Origin: Methanobacteriota archaeon
GTDB lineage: Archaea > Methanobacteriota > Methanobacteria > Methanobacteriales > Methanobacteriaceae
DNA length: 56,089 nucleotides
Direction: 5' to 3'
Assembly: GCA_023436175.1 (NCBI GenBank)
Contig: JAEZKE010000149.1
Coordinates: 1 to 56,089 of the forward strand
Below, piece by piece: positions 8,333 to 17,919 of the stretch; within the stretch, counting starts at the first letter, position 1, and each line of letters opens with the position of its first letter. A program made the position numbers and the translations under genes. The notes below the pieces were generated by a model. It worked only from the letters and a program-made list of their open reading frames with translations, did not search any database and had not been told where the DNA came from.

Positions 8333-8818
8333 ATGCCTGACTGGATAACACACATATTGGCTGCATGGATGATCTGCACAATACTGAGCTTTAAATACAA
8401 ACAGATTAATCCAGCCTATACAGTGGTATGCATGGTGGGGGCGCTGATTCCAGATACATTTAAAATAACGATACCCCTCGGCATTATGGGCATAAATGCA
8501 GAAAATATTCTTATGCCGTTTCACCTGCCAGTAGGCTCACTTATCATTGCCTCATTTTTCACACTGTTTTTTAAGGATCACAAAAAATTGGTTCTATCAC
8601 TTTTGGTATTGGGAGTTGCAACCCATTACGCCCTTGATCTGCTCCTTATTAATTTAAACGGAGGCATGGTAATGCTATTCCCATTTTCATGGGACGCGTG
8701 GGCATTTAATATTGTGCCTAACGATGATTATCATATCACTGTACTCGCAATGGGTCTTGCAGTGGTGGTTTACTTTGTTTCATTCTGGTTTAAAAGAAGG
8801 GCTAAAATCAAAGTTTAA
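8333..8818 (+). CDS. Membrane-bound metal-dependent hydrolase-like protein (YdjM/DUF457 type)
   Basis: 161 residues with four to five hydrophobic helices. Polar motifs match the LexA-regulated/YdjM membrane hydrolase family: DWITH at 3-7, GALIPD at about 36-41, FHLPVGSL at about 62-69 and THYALDLL at about 97-104. The His/Asp residues of these motifs are the presumed metal ligands. Its start lies one base after the stop of the OB-fold membrane gene, with AGGAGAG just upstream. Enzymatic activity in this family is poorly proven, so the substrate is left open. Confidence 0.65.
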   Translation: MPDWITHILAAWMICTILSFKYKQINPAYTVVCMVGALIPDTFKITIPLGIMGINAENILMPFHLPVGSLIIASFFTLFFKDHKKLVLSLLVLGVATHYALDLLLINLNGGMVMLFPFSWDAWAFNIVPNDDYHITVLAMGLAVVVYFVSFWFKRRAKIKV

Positions 8819-9172
8819 ACTTTAACTATTTTCATGGTAAAACACAATTTTTAGCCATTGCATGCTCTAATTTTGGAATAAATAATTTAATTCTTTTTAG
8901 GTCCAGTTTTAGGGATCTTAATTACTTAATTGCTAAAATATTATAATTTCACATTTTTACGTGTATTTATACTGTTATTATGACTATTTAAACTCAATAT
9001 GCACAAATAATGAGATTATTTTATTTTAAATATGGGATTTATAATCTTTTATTAAATTAAGCATACATATAATGCCATTTAAATTAAATGTTATATAGTT
9101 GAATCACTAATTTGATATTATAATGATCTAAATTGGCAAAGACAATTTAAATTATATTTAACAGGGGATCAG
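8819..9172. other. AT-rich intergenic region
   Basis: About 350 bases without a gene. TTATATAG near 9090 is a plausible TATA box for the downstream gene. Nothing else stands out. Confidence 0.5.
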
Positions 9173-9667
9173 ATGAACAAACTCTTCCAAAGGGACATTA
9201 TACTGATAATTCTACTTGCACTTATTTCTCTTGCATGCCTTTCAATTAAGGGCTCAAGTAAATATATTGTGGTACTAATCCCATACGTCATTATCACGTT
9301 CTTTTTACCTGGATATGCTATTTTTAAAGCAGTTTATCCTAAAAAAACAGGATATACTGCAAAAATTATAGTTAGTATTGTACTAAGCATCTTTATCCTG
9401 GTTTTACTCACTTCAACTACAAGTCCATCCAAAGTTTATATTAAATCATTATTATGGACACTATCTGAAATTACCCTATTTTTTGCAGTTGTTGCATATA
9501 TAAGAATAGTTTTAGGCTTAAAAATGCCTGAAAATAAATATATCATGTGTAAAAGCTGCGGGGGCTATTACAGGCTTAGGGAAGGGGAGTCATTAGATGA
9601 TTTTGGAGCGTGTACCTGCGGCGGCGAGTTAAAATATGCCCCTAAATATTTTAAACCTGAAGAATAA
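9173..9667 (+). CDS. Short DUF1616-like membrane protein with C-terminal zinc ribbon
   Basis: 164 residues. Four hydrophobic helices occupy about 8-25, 31-54, 62-80 and 94-114. The second carries FFLPGY (43-48) followed by a FP/YP turn, the hallmark of the membrane part of DUF1616 proteins. The C-terminus is a compact metal site with Cys126, Cys129, Cys147 and Cys149 (CX2C-X17-CXC) and the signature YRLREGESLDDFGACTCGG. The same module recurs in the proteins at 31834 (twice) and 34715 (once). The ribbon should face the cytosol if the chain starts inside and crosses four times. Function is unknown. GGGGATC before the ATG is a good ribosome site. Confidence 0.7.
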   Translation: MNKLFQRDIILIILLALISLACLSIKGSSKYIVVLIPYVIITFFLPGYAIFKAVYPKKTGYTAKIIVSIVLSIFILVLLTSTTSPSKVYIKSLLWTLSEITLFFAVVAYIRIVLGLKMPENKYIMCKSCGGYYRLREGESLDDFGACTCGGELKYAPKYFKPEE

Positions 9668-10165
9668 TTATTTTTTTAAATTATATTCTAATTTTATGCA
9701 TTAAATTAATGTGATTACAGTAAGCAATCCAAAGCATTCACAAAAATATCTAAATTTGAAACATCATATTCACAAACACTAATTTTTATATTATTTCTTA
9801 AACGAATATACAATCTTTAAATGCATAAACATTATTTTTAATGTAATATATAAAAAATCACAATAGTTTAAATAGAATTATTTTAATTATATTAACTATA
9901 ATGACTTTTTATAATGTTTTTACTTTTTTTAAATGTGTATATAAAAAATAAATATTTTAGATTGATTATAATTGATTTATCTGCATTAATGATGTTCGAA
10001 TTTTTATGAATAATCTTAATATAATTCATATTTGCTATTTATGTGAAAAACGTCACTTAAATTATCAAAAAGCTTTTATAGTCAATAATTCTAACTATTA
10101 GCATAGCAAAAGTAAGTTTTTACTATCACTTTTTTGCACGAAGGCATTAAGGAGGTAAAAAAAAT
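9668..10165. other. AT-rich intergenic region
   Basis: About 500 bases without a gene. CTTTTATAG near 10073-10081 is a candidate TATA box for the PKD/CARDB gene, with a predicted start near 10105. No repeat or RNA gene recognised. Confidence 0.5.
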
Positions 10166-11629
10166 ATGAAAAAATATATATTAATGGGGTTAATGTGCCT
10201 GGTAGCTCTCGTTTTATGTGGAAGTGCAGCTGCTGCAGATACACCTACAGCAGGTTTTTCTGCAGACGTGACAAGCGGCACAGCACCATTAAGCGTGCAG
10301 TTTACTGACCAATCAACAGGAAGCCCAACAAGTTATGCATGGGACTTTGGAGACGGTGCGACTTCAACAGAACAGAACCCAAAACACACTTACAATACAG
10401 CGGGGACATACACAGTAACACAAACCGTTACCAATGATGCAGGGACTGATGATGAAATAAAAACAGATTACATAACTGCAAAAGAAAAACCGGATCTAAG
10501 TGTTTCTTCTGTTAGTGGTCCCTCTACTGGAGTAAAAGGCAAACAAGTTTCAGTAGACAGTACCATTAAAAACCAGGGTGGCTCAACAGCAAGTAACTTC
10601 GTTGTAAGATATTTGCTTTCATCAGATAACAAATTTGGATATGATTACTGGCTTGGAGACGTAACAATAAACAATTTAAATGCTGGAGAAAGTCTCACAT
10701 CAACAAACACATTCACAATACCTAGAACAGGGACAGCATATACTTCTCAGGTGTTACCTGCTGGAACTTATTATATCTTATGCTACATTGACCGATACAA
10801 TACTGTAAATGAGACAAATGAAGCTAATAATGTATTAGCTCCAACAGGAACAATAACTATATCAAATGCTCCTGATCTAAATGTTTCTTCTGTTAGCGGA
10901 CCTGCTACTGGAGTAAAAGGTAAACAGGTTTCAATAGATAGTACTATAAAAAACCAGGGAGATGGAACAGCAAGTAATTTCATTGTAAGGTATTTGTTTT
11001 CATCAGATAACAAATTTGGAAATGATTACTGGCTTGGAGATGCAACAATAAACAATTTAGCTGCTGGAGCAAGTTTTACATCAACAAACACATTCACAAT
11101 ACCTACAACAGTGACAAAATATACTTCTCATGTGTTACCTGCTGGAATTTACTATATCTTATGCTACGTTGACAGATACAACACAGTAGATGAACTCAAT
11201 GAATCAAATAATATATTAGCTTCAACAGAAACAATAACTATAACAGATGCACCGGATTTAACAGTTTCTTCTGTTAGCGGACCTGCTACTGGAGTAAAAG
11301 GTGAAGAAATTTCAATAGACAGCACCATTAAAAACCAGGGCGGGGCAACAGCAAGTAACTTCGTTGTAAGGTATTTACTTTCATCTGATACCAAATTTGG
11401 AAATGATTACTGGCTTGGAGACGTAACAATAAACAATTTAAATGCTGGAGAAAGTCTCACATCAACAAACACATTCACAATACCTACAACAGCAACAGCT
11501 TACACTTCTCATGTGTTACCTGCTGGAACTTATTATATCTTATGCTACATTGACAGATACAACACAGTAGATGAATACAATGAATCAAATAATATATTAG
11601 CAACAGTAGGAACAATAACTATAACATAA
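10166..11629 (+). CDS. Secreted PKD plus triple CARDB surface protein
   Basis: 487 residues. A clear signal peptide (about 1-24) ends at the A-A-A-D region. A PKD domain follows (about 27-107) with the classic SYAWDFGDG and HTYNTAGTYTVT motifs. Three CARDB-type domains of 127 residues each begin with PDLxVSSVSGPxTGVKG and contain the GTYYILCYIDRYNTV strand. All are extracellular beta-sandwich folds used for adhesion or assembly. No C-terminal anchor is visible. GGAGGT at 10151-10156 ahead of the ATG is an excellent ribosome site and fixes the start. With the adhesin at 5357 it makes this a surface-protein region. Confidence 0.85.
   Translation: MKKYILMGLMCLVALVLCGSAAAADTPTAGFSADVTSGTAPLSVQFTDQSTGSPTSYAWDFGDGATSTEQNPKHTYNTAGTYTVTQTVTNDAGTDDEIKTDYITAKEKPDLSVSSVSGPSTGVKGKQVSVDSTIKNQGGSTASNFVVRYLLSSDNKFGYDYWLGDVTINNLNAGESLTSTNTFTIPRTGTAYTSQVLPAGTYYILCYIDRYNTVNETNEANNVLAPTGTITISNAPDLNVSSVSGPATGVKGKQVSIDSTIKNQGDGTASNFIVRYLFSSDNKFGNDYWLGDATINNLAAGASFTSTNTFTIPTTVTKYTSHVLPAGIYYILCYVDRYNTVDELNESNNILASTETITITDAPDLTVSSVSGPATGVKGEEISIDSTIKNQGGATASNFVVRYLLSSDTKFGNDYWLGDVTINNLNAGESLTSTNTFTIPTTATAYTSHVLPAGTYYILCYIDRYNTVDEYNESNNILATVGTITIT
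10493..11629 (+). repeat. Three tandem 381-bp CARDB units
   Basis: The Asp codon of PDL falls at 10493, 10874 and 11255, exactly 381 bases apart. Large blocks are identical at DNA level, notably those coding GNDYWLGD and STNTFTIPTT, which indicates recent expansion or conversion. Confidence 0.9.
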
Positions 11630-11637
11630 AAACGTTC

Positions 11638-11657
11638 CTCTTTTTTTAATTTTTTTT
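11638..11657 (+). terminator. T-rich terminator candidate
   Basis: T7 at 11641-11647 and T8 at 11650-11657 lie just after the stop codon of the CARDB protein. Confidence 0.45.
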
Positions 11658-11845
11658 AAATTAATTTATTCCAATATAATCCAAAAAATAATTTATTTAT
11701 TGAAATATTTAACTTATTTTAACATGGTGATCATTCCAACAAAATTCAGTGTGCAATCACAGCCAATGAATAAGCTGAAAATTAATGAAAAGTTTTTATA
11801 TAATTAAATTAAATCATATATAACAACATATTTACATGTGACAGC

Positions 11846-13339
11846 ATGAATAAGCTCAAAACTGAATTTAAAGATGTTATCAGCAAAATTACAGGGAATG
11901 ACAAAAAAAGTTTGAAGGGTAAACTGATCTACGGTTTTTTCTGGAACTTTATAAGTGCAGTGGCTTCTCAAGGATTCCCTTTAATTGCCGCCGTTATAAC
12001 TGCAAGATTGTTAGGAACTTATGGATACGGCCAATTAGGAATGATAACCAGTACCATAGTTCTATTTTCAACATTTGCAGGTCTTGGACTTGGAACAACG
12101 GCTACAAAATACATAGCACAGCTTCATCAGACAGATCCAGAACGAACTGGACGTATCATGGGACTTACGAATCTTTTTGGACTAATCTCAGGGACTTCAA
12201 TGTGCATACTACTTTTCATAATTGCTCCCTGGCTTGCTACAAATATGTTAGCAGCACCAGAGTTAACAACTGAATTACGTATAGTTTCTCTTCTATTACT
12301 ATTTAATACATTATTAGGTATTCAATCAGGGACAATTGCCGGCTTTGGGGCTTTCAAAAGCCTTGCTAGAATTGCAATAATACAGGGAATAATAGCTTCC
12401 GTTTTAACAATAACAGGAGTCTATTTCTTTGGGTTAACAGGTGCAATTATTGCATTAGTCATAAACAGTGCTGTAAATCTAATTTTATACAGAATTAGCA
12501 TAAGAAATCTTGTTAAAGAATTTAAAATCAAAGTTAATTATTTAAAATCATGGAAAGAAAAAGATACTATCTGGGAATTATCATTACCTACCATGCTTTC
12601 ACAGGTTATGGTTGGCCCAGTTGTATGGATCGCAAATGTTATAATTATAAATAATCCTGGTGGTTACGCCCAATTAGGACTTTTTAACGCTGCAAATCAA
12701 TGGAAATCTGTATTAAACTTTTTACCCGTAGTTATAGGCGGAGTACTGCTTCCAATGATTTCAGCTAATATTGATAAAGAAAATAAAGCATTAGAAACCG
12801 TTAATGTGTTTGCAAGCTGGATTGTCGTTATAGTAATTGCTTTACCTTTGATTTCATTTCCAGAAATTATAGCATTTTTTTATGGACAGGATTATTCTTC
12901 CATAATATTTTTACAGTCAATATCCCTAATGATGTTAGTAAGCTGTATAACATCTTATAAAGAAGGAATTGGACGTAAATTAATTGCAAAAAATCTCATG
13001 TGGTGGGGATTTTTAAGTAATATGATCTGGGGAATATTATTTATTGTTTTTGTCATGTTATTTAAAAATCTTGGATCTTTAGGTTTATCTTTATCTTATT
13101 TTATCTCTTATGCAGTAAATACCGTGATTTTCGTACCATTTTATCTTTCAAGAAAAGTGGTCCCTGCAAACTTGTTAATATCCTTAGAAGTTTTTCTTAT
13201 ATGGCTTGTTCTGGTTATCCAAACCATTATGACTCTTTTAAATGTTAACATATTTATAAGACTTATAAGTTTAATTGTTTCAATTATAATCTTAATATCA
13301 TCATTTTATAGAATATGGAGTTCAAATCTAAAATCTTAG
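11846..13339 (+). CDS. Polysaccharide flippase (Wzx/MATE-like, MOP superfamily)
   Basis: 497 residues with about 14 hydrophobic helices. The amphipathic start GFFWNFISAVASQGFPLIAA and the motif GTYGYGQLGMI after helix 1-2 are typical of O-antigen/teichoic-acid exporters that flip lipid-linked oligosaccharides. It likely moves the repeat unit made by the surrounding glycosyltransferases out of the cytosol. ATG at 11846 follows GTGA; a TATA element lies at 11795-11803. The next gene begins 19 bases after its stop, so flippase, FrhB-like protein and pyruvyl transferase form one unit. A copy of the first 16 bases of this gene (one mismatch) occurs at 11766, discussed as a finding. Confidence 0.85.
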   Translation: MNKLKTEFKDVISKITGNDKKSLKGKLIYGFFWNFISAVASQGFPLIAAVITARLLGTYGYGQLGMITSTIVLFSTFAGLGLGTTATKYIAQLHQTDPERTGRIMGLTNLFGLISGTSMCILLFIIAPWLATNMLAAPELTTELRIVSLLLLFNTLLGIQSGTIAGFGAFKSLARIAIIQGIIASVLTITGVYFFGLTGAIIALVINSAVNLILYRISIRNLVKEFKIKVNYLKSWKEKDTIWELSLPTMLSQVMVGPVVWIANVIIINNPGGYAQLGLFNAANQWKSVLNFLPVVIGGVLLPMISANIDKENKALETVNVFASWIVVIVIALPLISFPEIIAFFYGQDYSSIIFLQSISLMMLVSCITSYKEGIGRKLIAKNLMWWGFLSNMIWGILFIVFVMLFKNLGSLGLSLSYFISYAVNTVIFVPFYLSRKVVPANLLISLEVFLIWLVLVIQTIMTLLNVNIFIRLISLIVSIIILISSFYRIWSSNLKS

Positions 13340-13358
13340 CTTGGGAACTGGTGTTAAT

Positions 13359-14744
13359 ATGAATGTAACAGATCTTACGGTTAAAAATGATTACTGCATT
13401 GGCTGTGGAGTCTGTGCTGGCGTATGTCCCTCAAATAATCTCAATATGGACTGGTCACCCCTTGGGGAGTTAATTCCACATACAAATGATCTTTGTAGTG
13501 ATAAATGCTCTATTTGTCTTGATATCTGTCCGTTTAATAATCATGAAATTAATCAGGACAATGTTGCCAACTCATTGTTTTCTAAAATCCATAATATAAA
13601 ATACAATGAGTATACAGGCTACTATCTAAATTGTTATGTTGGTTTTCAAAAAGATACTGCAAAACGATTAAAAAGTGCTTCAGGAGGGTTAGCTACTTCC
13701 TTTTTATCTTCATTAATTGAGGAAAATATTGTAGATAGAGTCGCTGCAGTTGGAATTTTTGGAGATAATGGCAGGATGTTTGATTTTAAAATCTTAAGCA
13801 ATTCTGATGAGGTATATACTTGTGCAAGTTCTGCTTATTATCCTGTTGAAATCTCAAGGGTTCTAAAAGAAATTATAAAAGAAAAAGAAGAATTAAATTA
13901 CGCAATAATTGCATTACCATGTGTAACTTATGCTCTAAGATTAGCAATGGAAAAAATTCCCAAATTTAAAAAGAAAATCAAAATTATTGCTTCATTAACC
14001 TGTGGGCAGCTTCAAAACCGTTTTTGTACAGAATTATTATCATTAGAGTCTGGAATTAAAGTTAATGAACTTTCAACGATGAATTTCAGACAAAAATCAG
14101 GAAATAGCCCTGCTACCAGTTATACACAAGTTGCTGCAGATAAAAATGGAAATGAAGGTATGCCCCATAATAACCAAGAATTACCATTTCATTTATGGCA
14201 TTACCACTATTTCAAGCAGAATGCTTGTAATTTCTGCGATGACGTATTTGGTGAATTAGCCGACATCACATTTATGGATGCATGGCTCCCAGAATATATA
14301 AATGATTACAGAGGAACCTCTTTGATTATATCTCGAACTCCTCTTGCCCTCAAATTATTAAAAAATTCTCAGGAATGTACTTTAAAGGAAATAAATGTTA
14401 ATAAACTAATTGAAAGTCAAATAGGTGTTATTCAGAAAAAAAGGACACTTTTAAAGGGTAAACTTTATAAAATTAAAAGTTCCAATTCATTTTATCCAGA
14501 AAAAAGAGTGAAGCCCGATTTTAATGTATATAATAATAATAAAGAATTTATAGATTTAACAATGGAAATACAAAATTTAAGTAAAGAAGTATGGCCTAAG
14601 CATCGTTTAGATAAATCTACTGCAGAATTCTGGAACGATTTAAAACCTTTAGAGTCAAAGATCGCGAAATACGAAAGAAAAATAAGAATAAAAAATTTGA
14701 TAGTAAAACCTAAAAAATTTTTTAAAAAAATTAGCGGAAGTTAA
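13359..14744 (+). CDS. FrhB/FdhB-like F420-type iron-sulfur protein of polysaccharide loci
   Basis: 461 residues from ATG 13359, chosen because GGTG precedes it by six bases; a TTG at 13341 is in frame. The N-terminus carries two 4Fe-4S sites, CIGCGVCAGVCP (C13, C16, C19, C23) and a second with C46, C50, C53 and C57. The remainder matches the coenzyme F420 hydrogenase/dehydrogenase beta-subunit family, including SASGGLATSFL and the ALPCVTYALRLA segment. Stand-alone members of this family are often found next to polysaccharide pyruvyl transferases, as here (4 bases apart). A redox role in sugar modification is inferred; the electron donor may be F420H2. Confidence 0.78.
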   Translation: MNVTDLTVKNDYCIGCGVCAGVCPSNNLNMDWSPLGELIPHTNDLCSDKCSICLDICPFNNHEINQDNVANSLFSKIHNIKYNEYTGYYLNCYVGFQKDTAKRLKSASGGLATSFLSSLIEENIVDRVAAVGIFGDNGRMFDFKILSNSDEVYTCASSAYYPVEISRVLKEIIKEKEELNYAIIALPCVTYALRLAMEKIPKFKKKIKIIASLTCGQLQNRFCTELLSLESGIKVNELSTMNFRQKSGNSPATSYTQVAADKNGNEGMPHNNQELPFHLWHYHYFKQNACNFCDDVFGELADITFMDAWLPEYINDYRGTSLIISRTPLALKLLKNSQECTLKEINVNKLIESQIGVIQKKRTLLKGKLYKIKSSNSFYPEKRVKPDFNVYNNNKEFIDLTMEIQNLSKEVWPKHRLDKSTAEFWNDLKPLESKIAKYERKIRIKNLIVKPKKFFKKISGS

Positions 14745-14748
14745 TCTC

Positions 14749-15972
14749 ATGACTAAAAATAATTATACAATTGGACTCTATGGAATTGCCGGAGTTTACA
14801 ATTATGGCTGTGAAGCCATTATACGTGGAACAGAGATGATAATTCACAAAAAATGGCCGAATGCACATATTAAATATGCATCATTGCGCCCTGAGGATGA
14901 CAAAAAAAGGCTTGAAGGATGCAATATTGAAATAATGCCTCGTAAACCTTTTCCAAGATCAACTATTCCAGGAATAAATAGAATGTTATCAACATTTACG
15001 GGCTTACACTTTAAAACACCATATAGAGAAGATCTAGATTGGTCAAAAGATTGTGATATGATATTTTCAATTGGAGGTGATCTATATACCCTTCACCCAC
15101 AGCATAAAGATCATAAAATAAAAAGATATTATAATCCTCTTATCCATTTTGGTGATATTGTAAAATCAAAAGGAATACCATTTGTAATATGGGGGGCATC
15201 TGTCGGACCATTTGAAGGCTGGCCCAAAACTAAAAAGTATTTTATAAAACACTTGCAGGAAGTTGATTTAATTACGTCCAGAGAGCATATAACTACCAAC
15301 TATCTAAAAGATAATGGTTTAAATAATGTTATTGAATGTGCCGATCCTGCTTATCTGGTTCCATTACCAAAAATAAAAGAAAATAGTAAAGAAAAAATAA
15401 CTATTGGAATAAATTTAAGTCCGCTTTCCTCATTTTTCTCATTTCACCCAGGACAAAAAAATGAAATCATTGAAAAGCAGGCCAAAATAATAGAATCATT
15501 AATTAAAAAGTTCAAGGCAAATATAATATTAATTCCCCATGTAGTTTGTGATTTTAATGAAGATGATGACGATTTACGTTATTTAAGACAGGTAAAATCA
15601 AAAATTTCTGAAAATCTTAAGGATGATGTATTTCTCATAACCGATGATATTGGCTTTATAAAGACAAAAGAAGTTTTATCCAAGTGTGATATTGTAATAG
15701 CTGCAAGAATGCACTGTGCTATAAATTCAATATCTTTAGGTATCCCTACTATCTTTCTATCTTACAGCCAAAAAGCTTTTGGGATGGCTGAATATGTTTA
15801 TGGGAACACAAAAATGGTTATTCCTTTAAATGAATTTATGAACCCTGAAAAAACATTTAAATTAATTGAATATATGCTTGAAGGAGATATCACTAACTTT
15901 ATCAATAAAAGAATGATATCTATCAAAAAGGAAGCATATTTTCCCATTAATCATATTGAAAACTTATTTTAA
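14749..15972 (+). CDS. Polysaccharide pyruvyl transferase family protein
   Basis: 407 residues. The N-terminal GIAGVYNYGCEAIIRGTE is the family's nucleotide-binding-like loop (usually GxxNxGDExI). The C-terminal AARMHCAINSISLGIPTIFLSY, with its H and S/G-rich turn, is the other family signature, around residues 320-341. Members fold like GT-B enzymes and add pyruvate ketals (CsaB, WcaK types) or other groups to surface sugars. The Asp of GDE is replaced by Cys here, so activity or donor may differ. It follows the FrhB-like gene with a four-base gap and is the last gene of this plus-strand unit. Confidence 0.78.
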   Translation: MTKNNYTIGLYGIAGVYNYGCEAIIRGTEMIIHKKWPNAHIKYASLRPEDDKKRLEGCNIEIMPRKPFPRSTIPGINRMLSTFTGLHFKTPYREDLDWSKDCDMIFSIGGDLYTLHPQHKDHKIKRYYNPLIHFGDIVKSKGIPFVIWGASVGPFEGWPKTKKYFIKHLQEVDLITSREHITTNYLKDNGLNNVIECADPAYLVPLPKIKENSKEKITIGINLSPLSSFFSFHPGQKNEIIEKQAKIIESLIKKFKANIILIPHVVCDFNEDDDDLRYLRQVKSKISENLKDDVFLITDDIGFIKTKEVLSKCDIVIAARMHCAINSISLGIPTIFLSYSQKAFGMAEYVYGNTKMVIPLNEFMNPEKTFKLIEYMLEGDITNFINKRMISIKKEAYFPINHIENLF

Positions 15973-16137
15973 TTTGAAATATGAACACTAATTTAGTATT
16001 TTTACTATTCTCCGTGTGATTTCCGTTAATTTACTCCTAGTTAATGATCAATTTTTAACTTAAATTCACTGATTATAGCCTTCAAAATATTTGCCGATAA
16101 GTAAATCTCATTAAACTCACATTAAGAATTAAAAATA

Positions 16138-17166
16138 TTAACTCCCGTCTAAAATCATTTCATACCCTCTTAAGGTTTCTTGAGCCGTATTTTCCCAGGA
16201 ATAGTTCATTACATGTTTTTTTAGTTTCATATTTTTTTTAGCATTAAAAGAGTTTGAAATTGCATCTTCTATAGAAGTTATATCTCGAGGATCGCAATAA
16301 TAAGCTAAATTATCAAAATATTCTGGGGCAGAACCGATATTGGTCGATGCAATATTACATCCTGCCGCAGCGGCTTCTAAACTTGATAATCCAGGGGTTT
16401 CATAAAAACTTGGGAGCACATGTGCCTTTGCAGCAGCATATGCAGATGCTAACTCTTCATGTTCTACAAAACCCAAATATTTTACATTTTGGCCCCCTAC
16501 TCTTTTACAAAATGAATTATATCCCTCATCATTGGTTAATTTACCAATTACTACTAATTTAAGATCTAAATTTTTAATGGCAGCACATAATGAATGAGTA
16601 TTTTTTCGAGGTTCAACTCTACCAGAATATAATATAAAATCATCTAATCCATATTTATCTACAAAAGAGTCACTTTTAGCATTGAAAAAAAAATTATCTA
16701 CTGAATTATAGACAATATGGAATTTACTACTGTCTAAACCAAATTTTTCAATAATTAATTCTTTTTCTATCTTTGAATTTGGTAACAATAGATCAGCTTG
16801 TTTCATTAAATTAGATTGAATTTTCTTAAAATCCAATAATTTCAATACATGATTATAATACATGTTAAACCCTGATCTTAAATTATAACCTTTATAATAA
16901 TTCCAAATGTAATTTGTATCCCAATAAATAGGAGAAATGACAATAGGATATCCAAGAGATTTATATTTAACACATTTAGCATATATACTGTCTATTTTAC
17001 CAGTAGTGTTGAAAAAATGGATCAAATCATACCTTACGTTTTTTTTAGGTTCTAAATCTATAGATAACCCTAATTTTTCTAAATATTCTTTAGTCTTTAA
17101 AATTTGGATGGTGTCTCCTCCAGTAGAGTCCAATAAACTCTCTCGACTTTGAAATAAAATTCTCAT
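16138..17166 (-). CDS. Family 4 glycosyltransferase
   Basis: 342 residues with a GT-B fold. The C-terminal half shows YSGRVEPRKNT (180-190), VKYLGFV (228-234) and the E-x7-E donor site E256/E264 in FYETPGLSSLEAAAAGC. The N-terminal half is less conserved, with DSTGGDT near 13-19 as the acceptor-side loop. The ATG at 17166 follows AGTGATTAA. It is convergent with the pyruvyl transferase and stands apart from the long minus-strand run downstream. Retaining sugar transfer from a nucleotide donor is expected; the sugar is unknown. Confidence 0.82.
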   Translation of the reverse strand: MRILFQSRESLLDSTGGDTIQILKTKEYLEKLGLSIDLEPKKNVRYDLIHFFNTTGKIDSIYAKCVKYKSLGYPIVISPIYWDTNYIWNYYKGYNLRSGFNMYYNHVLKLLDFKKIQSNLMKQADLLLPNSKIEKELIIEKFGLDSSKFHIVYNSVDNFFFNAKSDSFVDKYGLDDFILYSGRVEPRKNTHSLCAAIKNLDLKLVVIGKLTNDEGYNSFCKRVGGQNVKYLGFVEHEELASAYAAAKAHVLPSFYETPGLSSLEAAAAGCNIASTNIGSAPEYFDNLAYYCDPRDITSIEDAISNSFNAKKNMKLKKHVMNYSWENTAQETLRGYEMILDGS

Positions 17167-17919
17167 TTAATCACTTTTGGAATTTTTAAGTTAACACGTA
17201 ATTTAAATATCAATTAAAGATTAATAACACTTTTAAATTTTGATATAATCTTTTTTATGTCTTTAATGGTTTAAGATAGCCAATTATACTTTATTTTAGT
17301 TTATAGTTCTAAATATCTTTTATGATTTAGAATAATCATGTTACCCCTACTTTTATAACTTAACTGGCAGATAATATTTCAAATAGTTAATATTAATGCT
17401 TTATTAAACAAAGCTTTAAATAACCCTAAATTTAAAATATCTTAGTTATATTAACCAAATCAAGTTAATCATTCAATTTCTATTTTTATTTCTTCTTATA
17501 AAAACTTTTATAAAAATATTTCATTAAAACTATAACCCATTTTAACTGTTATAATTTCCAGTTAATATCACGCATCTGATCCTTAATTAAATTTCTCCTC
17601 TCCATTAGTTATATATTAAACTAATGTGGATATATATAAAAAAATAATTATTGAATGGTCTCCCATTAAAAACAGAATAATCATTACTATTTCTAGATAT
17701 GCTAATTTCTGTTTATATTTCGCTAAATTGGAACAAATGAAAATGCGTATAGTGAATTCTGCATCAATTCAGTAAAAATATACAGTATAAAGTTTAAGAA
17801 ATAATGAAATTTTATTAAAAAGAAACAAAAACATTAAAGAGATATGATGCAAAAATAAGCATAATCACAGTTTTTAATAAAGATTAATAGTGAAACCTCA
17901 AAATACAAGAAGGGAAACA
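17167..17919. other. Divergent intergenic region with operator-like palindrome
   Basis: About 750 AT-rich bases between divergent glycosyltransferase genes. It contains the palindrome at 17603-17626 followed by a TATA-like ATATATATAAAA near 17632-17643. No coding frame or RNA gene recognised. Confidence 0.5.
17603..17626. promoter_or_regulatory. Inverted repeat around an AT-rich core
   Basis: CATTAGTT (17603-17610) and AACTAATG (17619-17626) are perfect complements around an eight-base AT spacer, with a TATA-like stretch six bases further on. Candidate operator by position only. Confidence 0.35.

Noticed and set aside
11724..11807. 27-codon frame before the flippase gene
   Set aside because: It has no ribosome site and runs through the flippase TATA box. 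It was not kept as a gene, although the repeated start inside it is noted as a finding.
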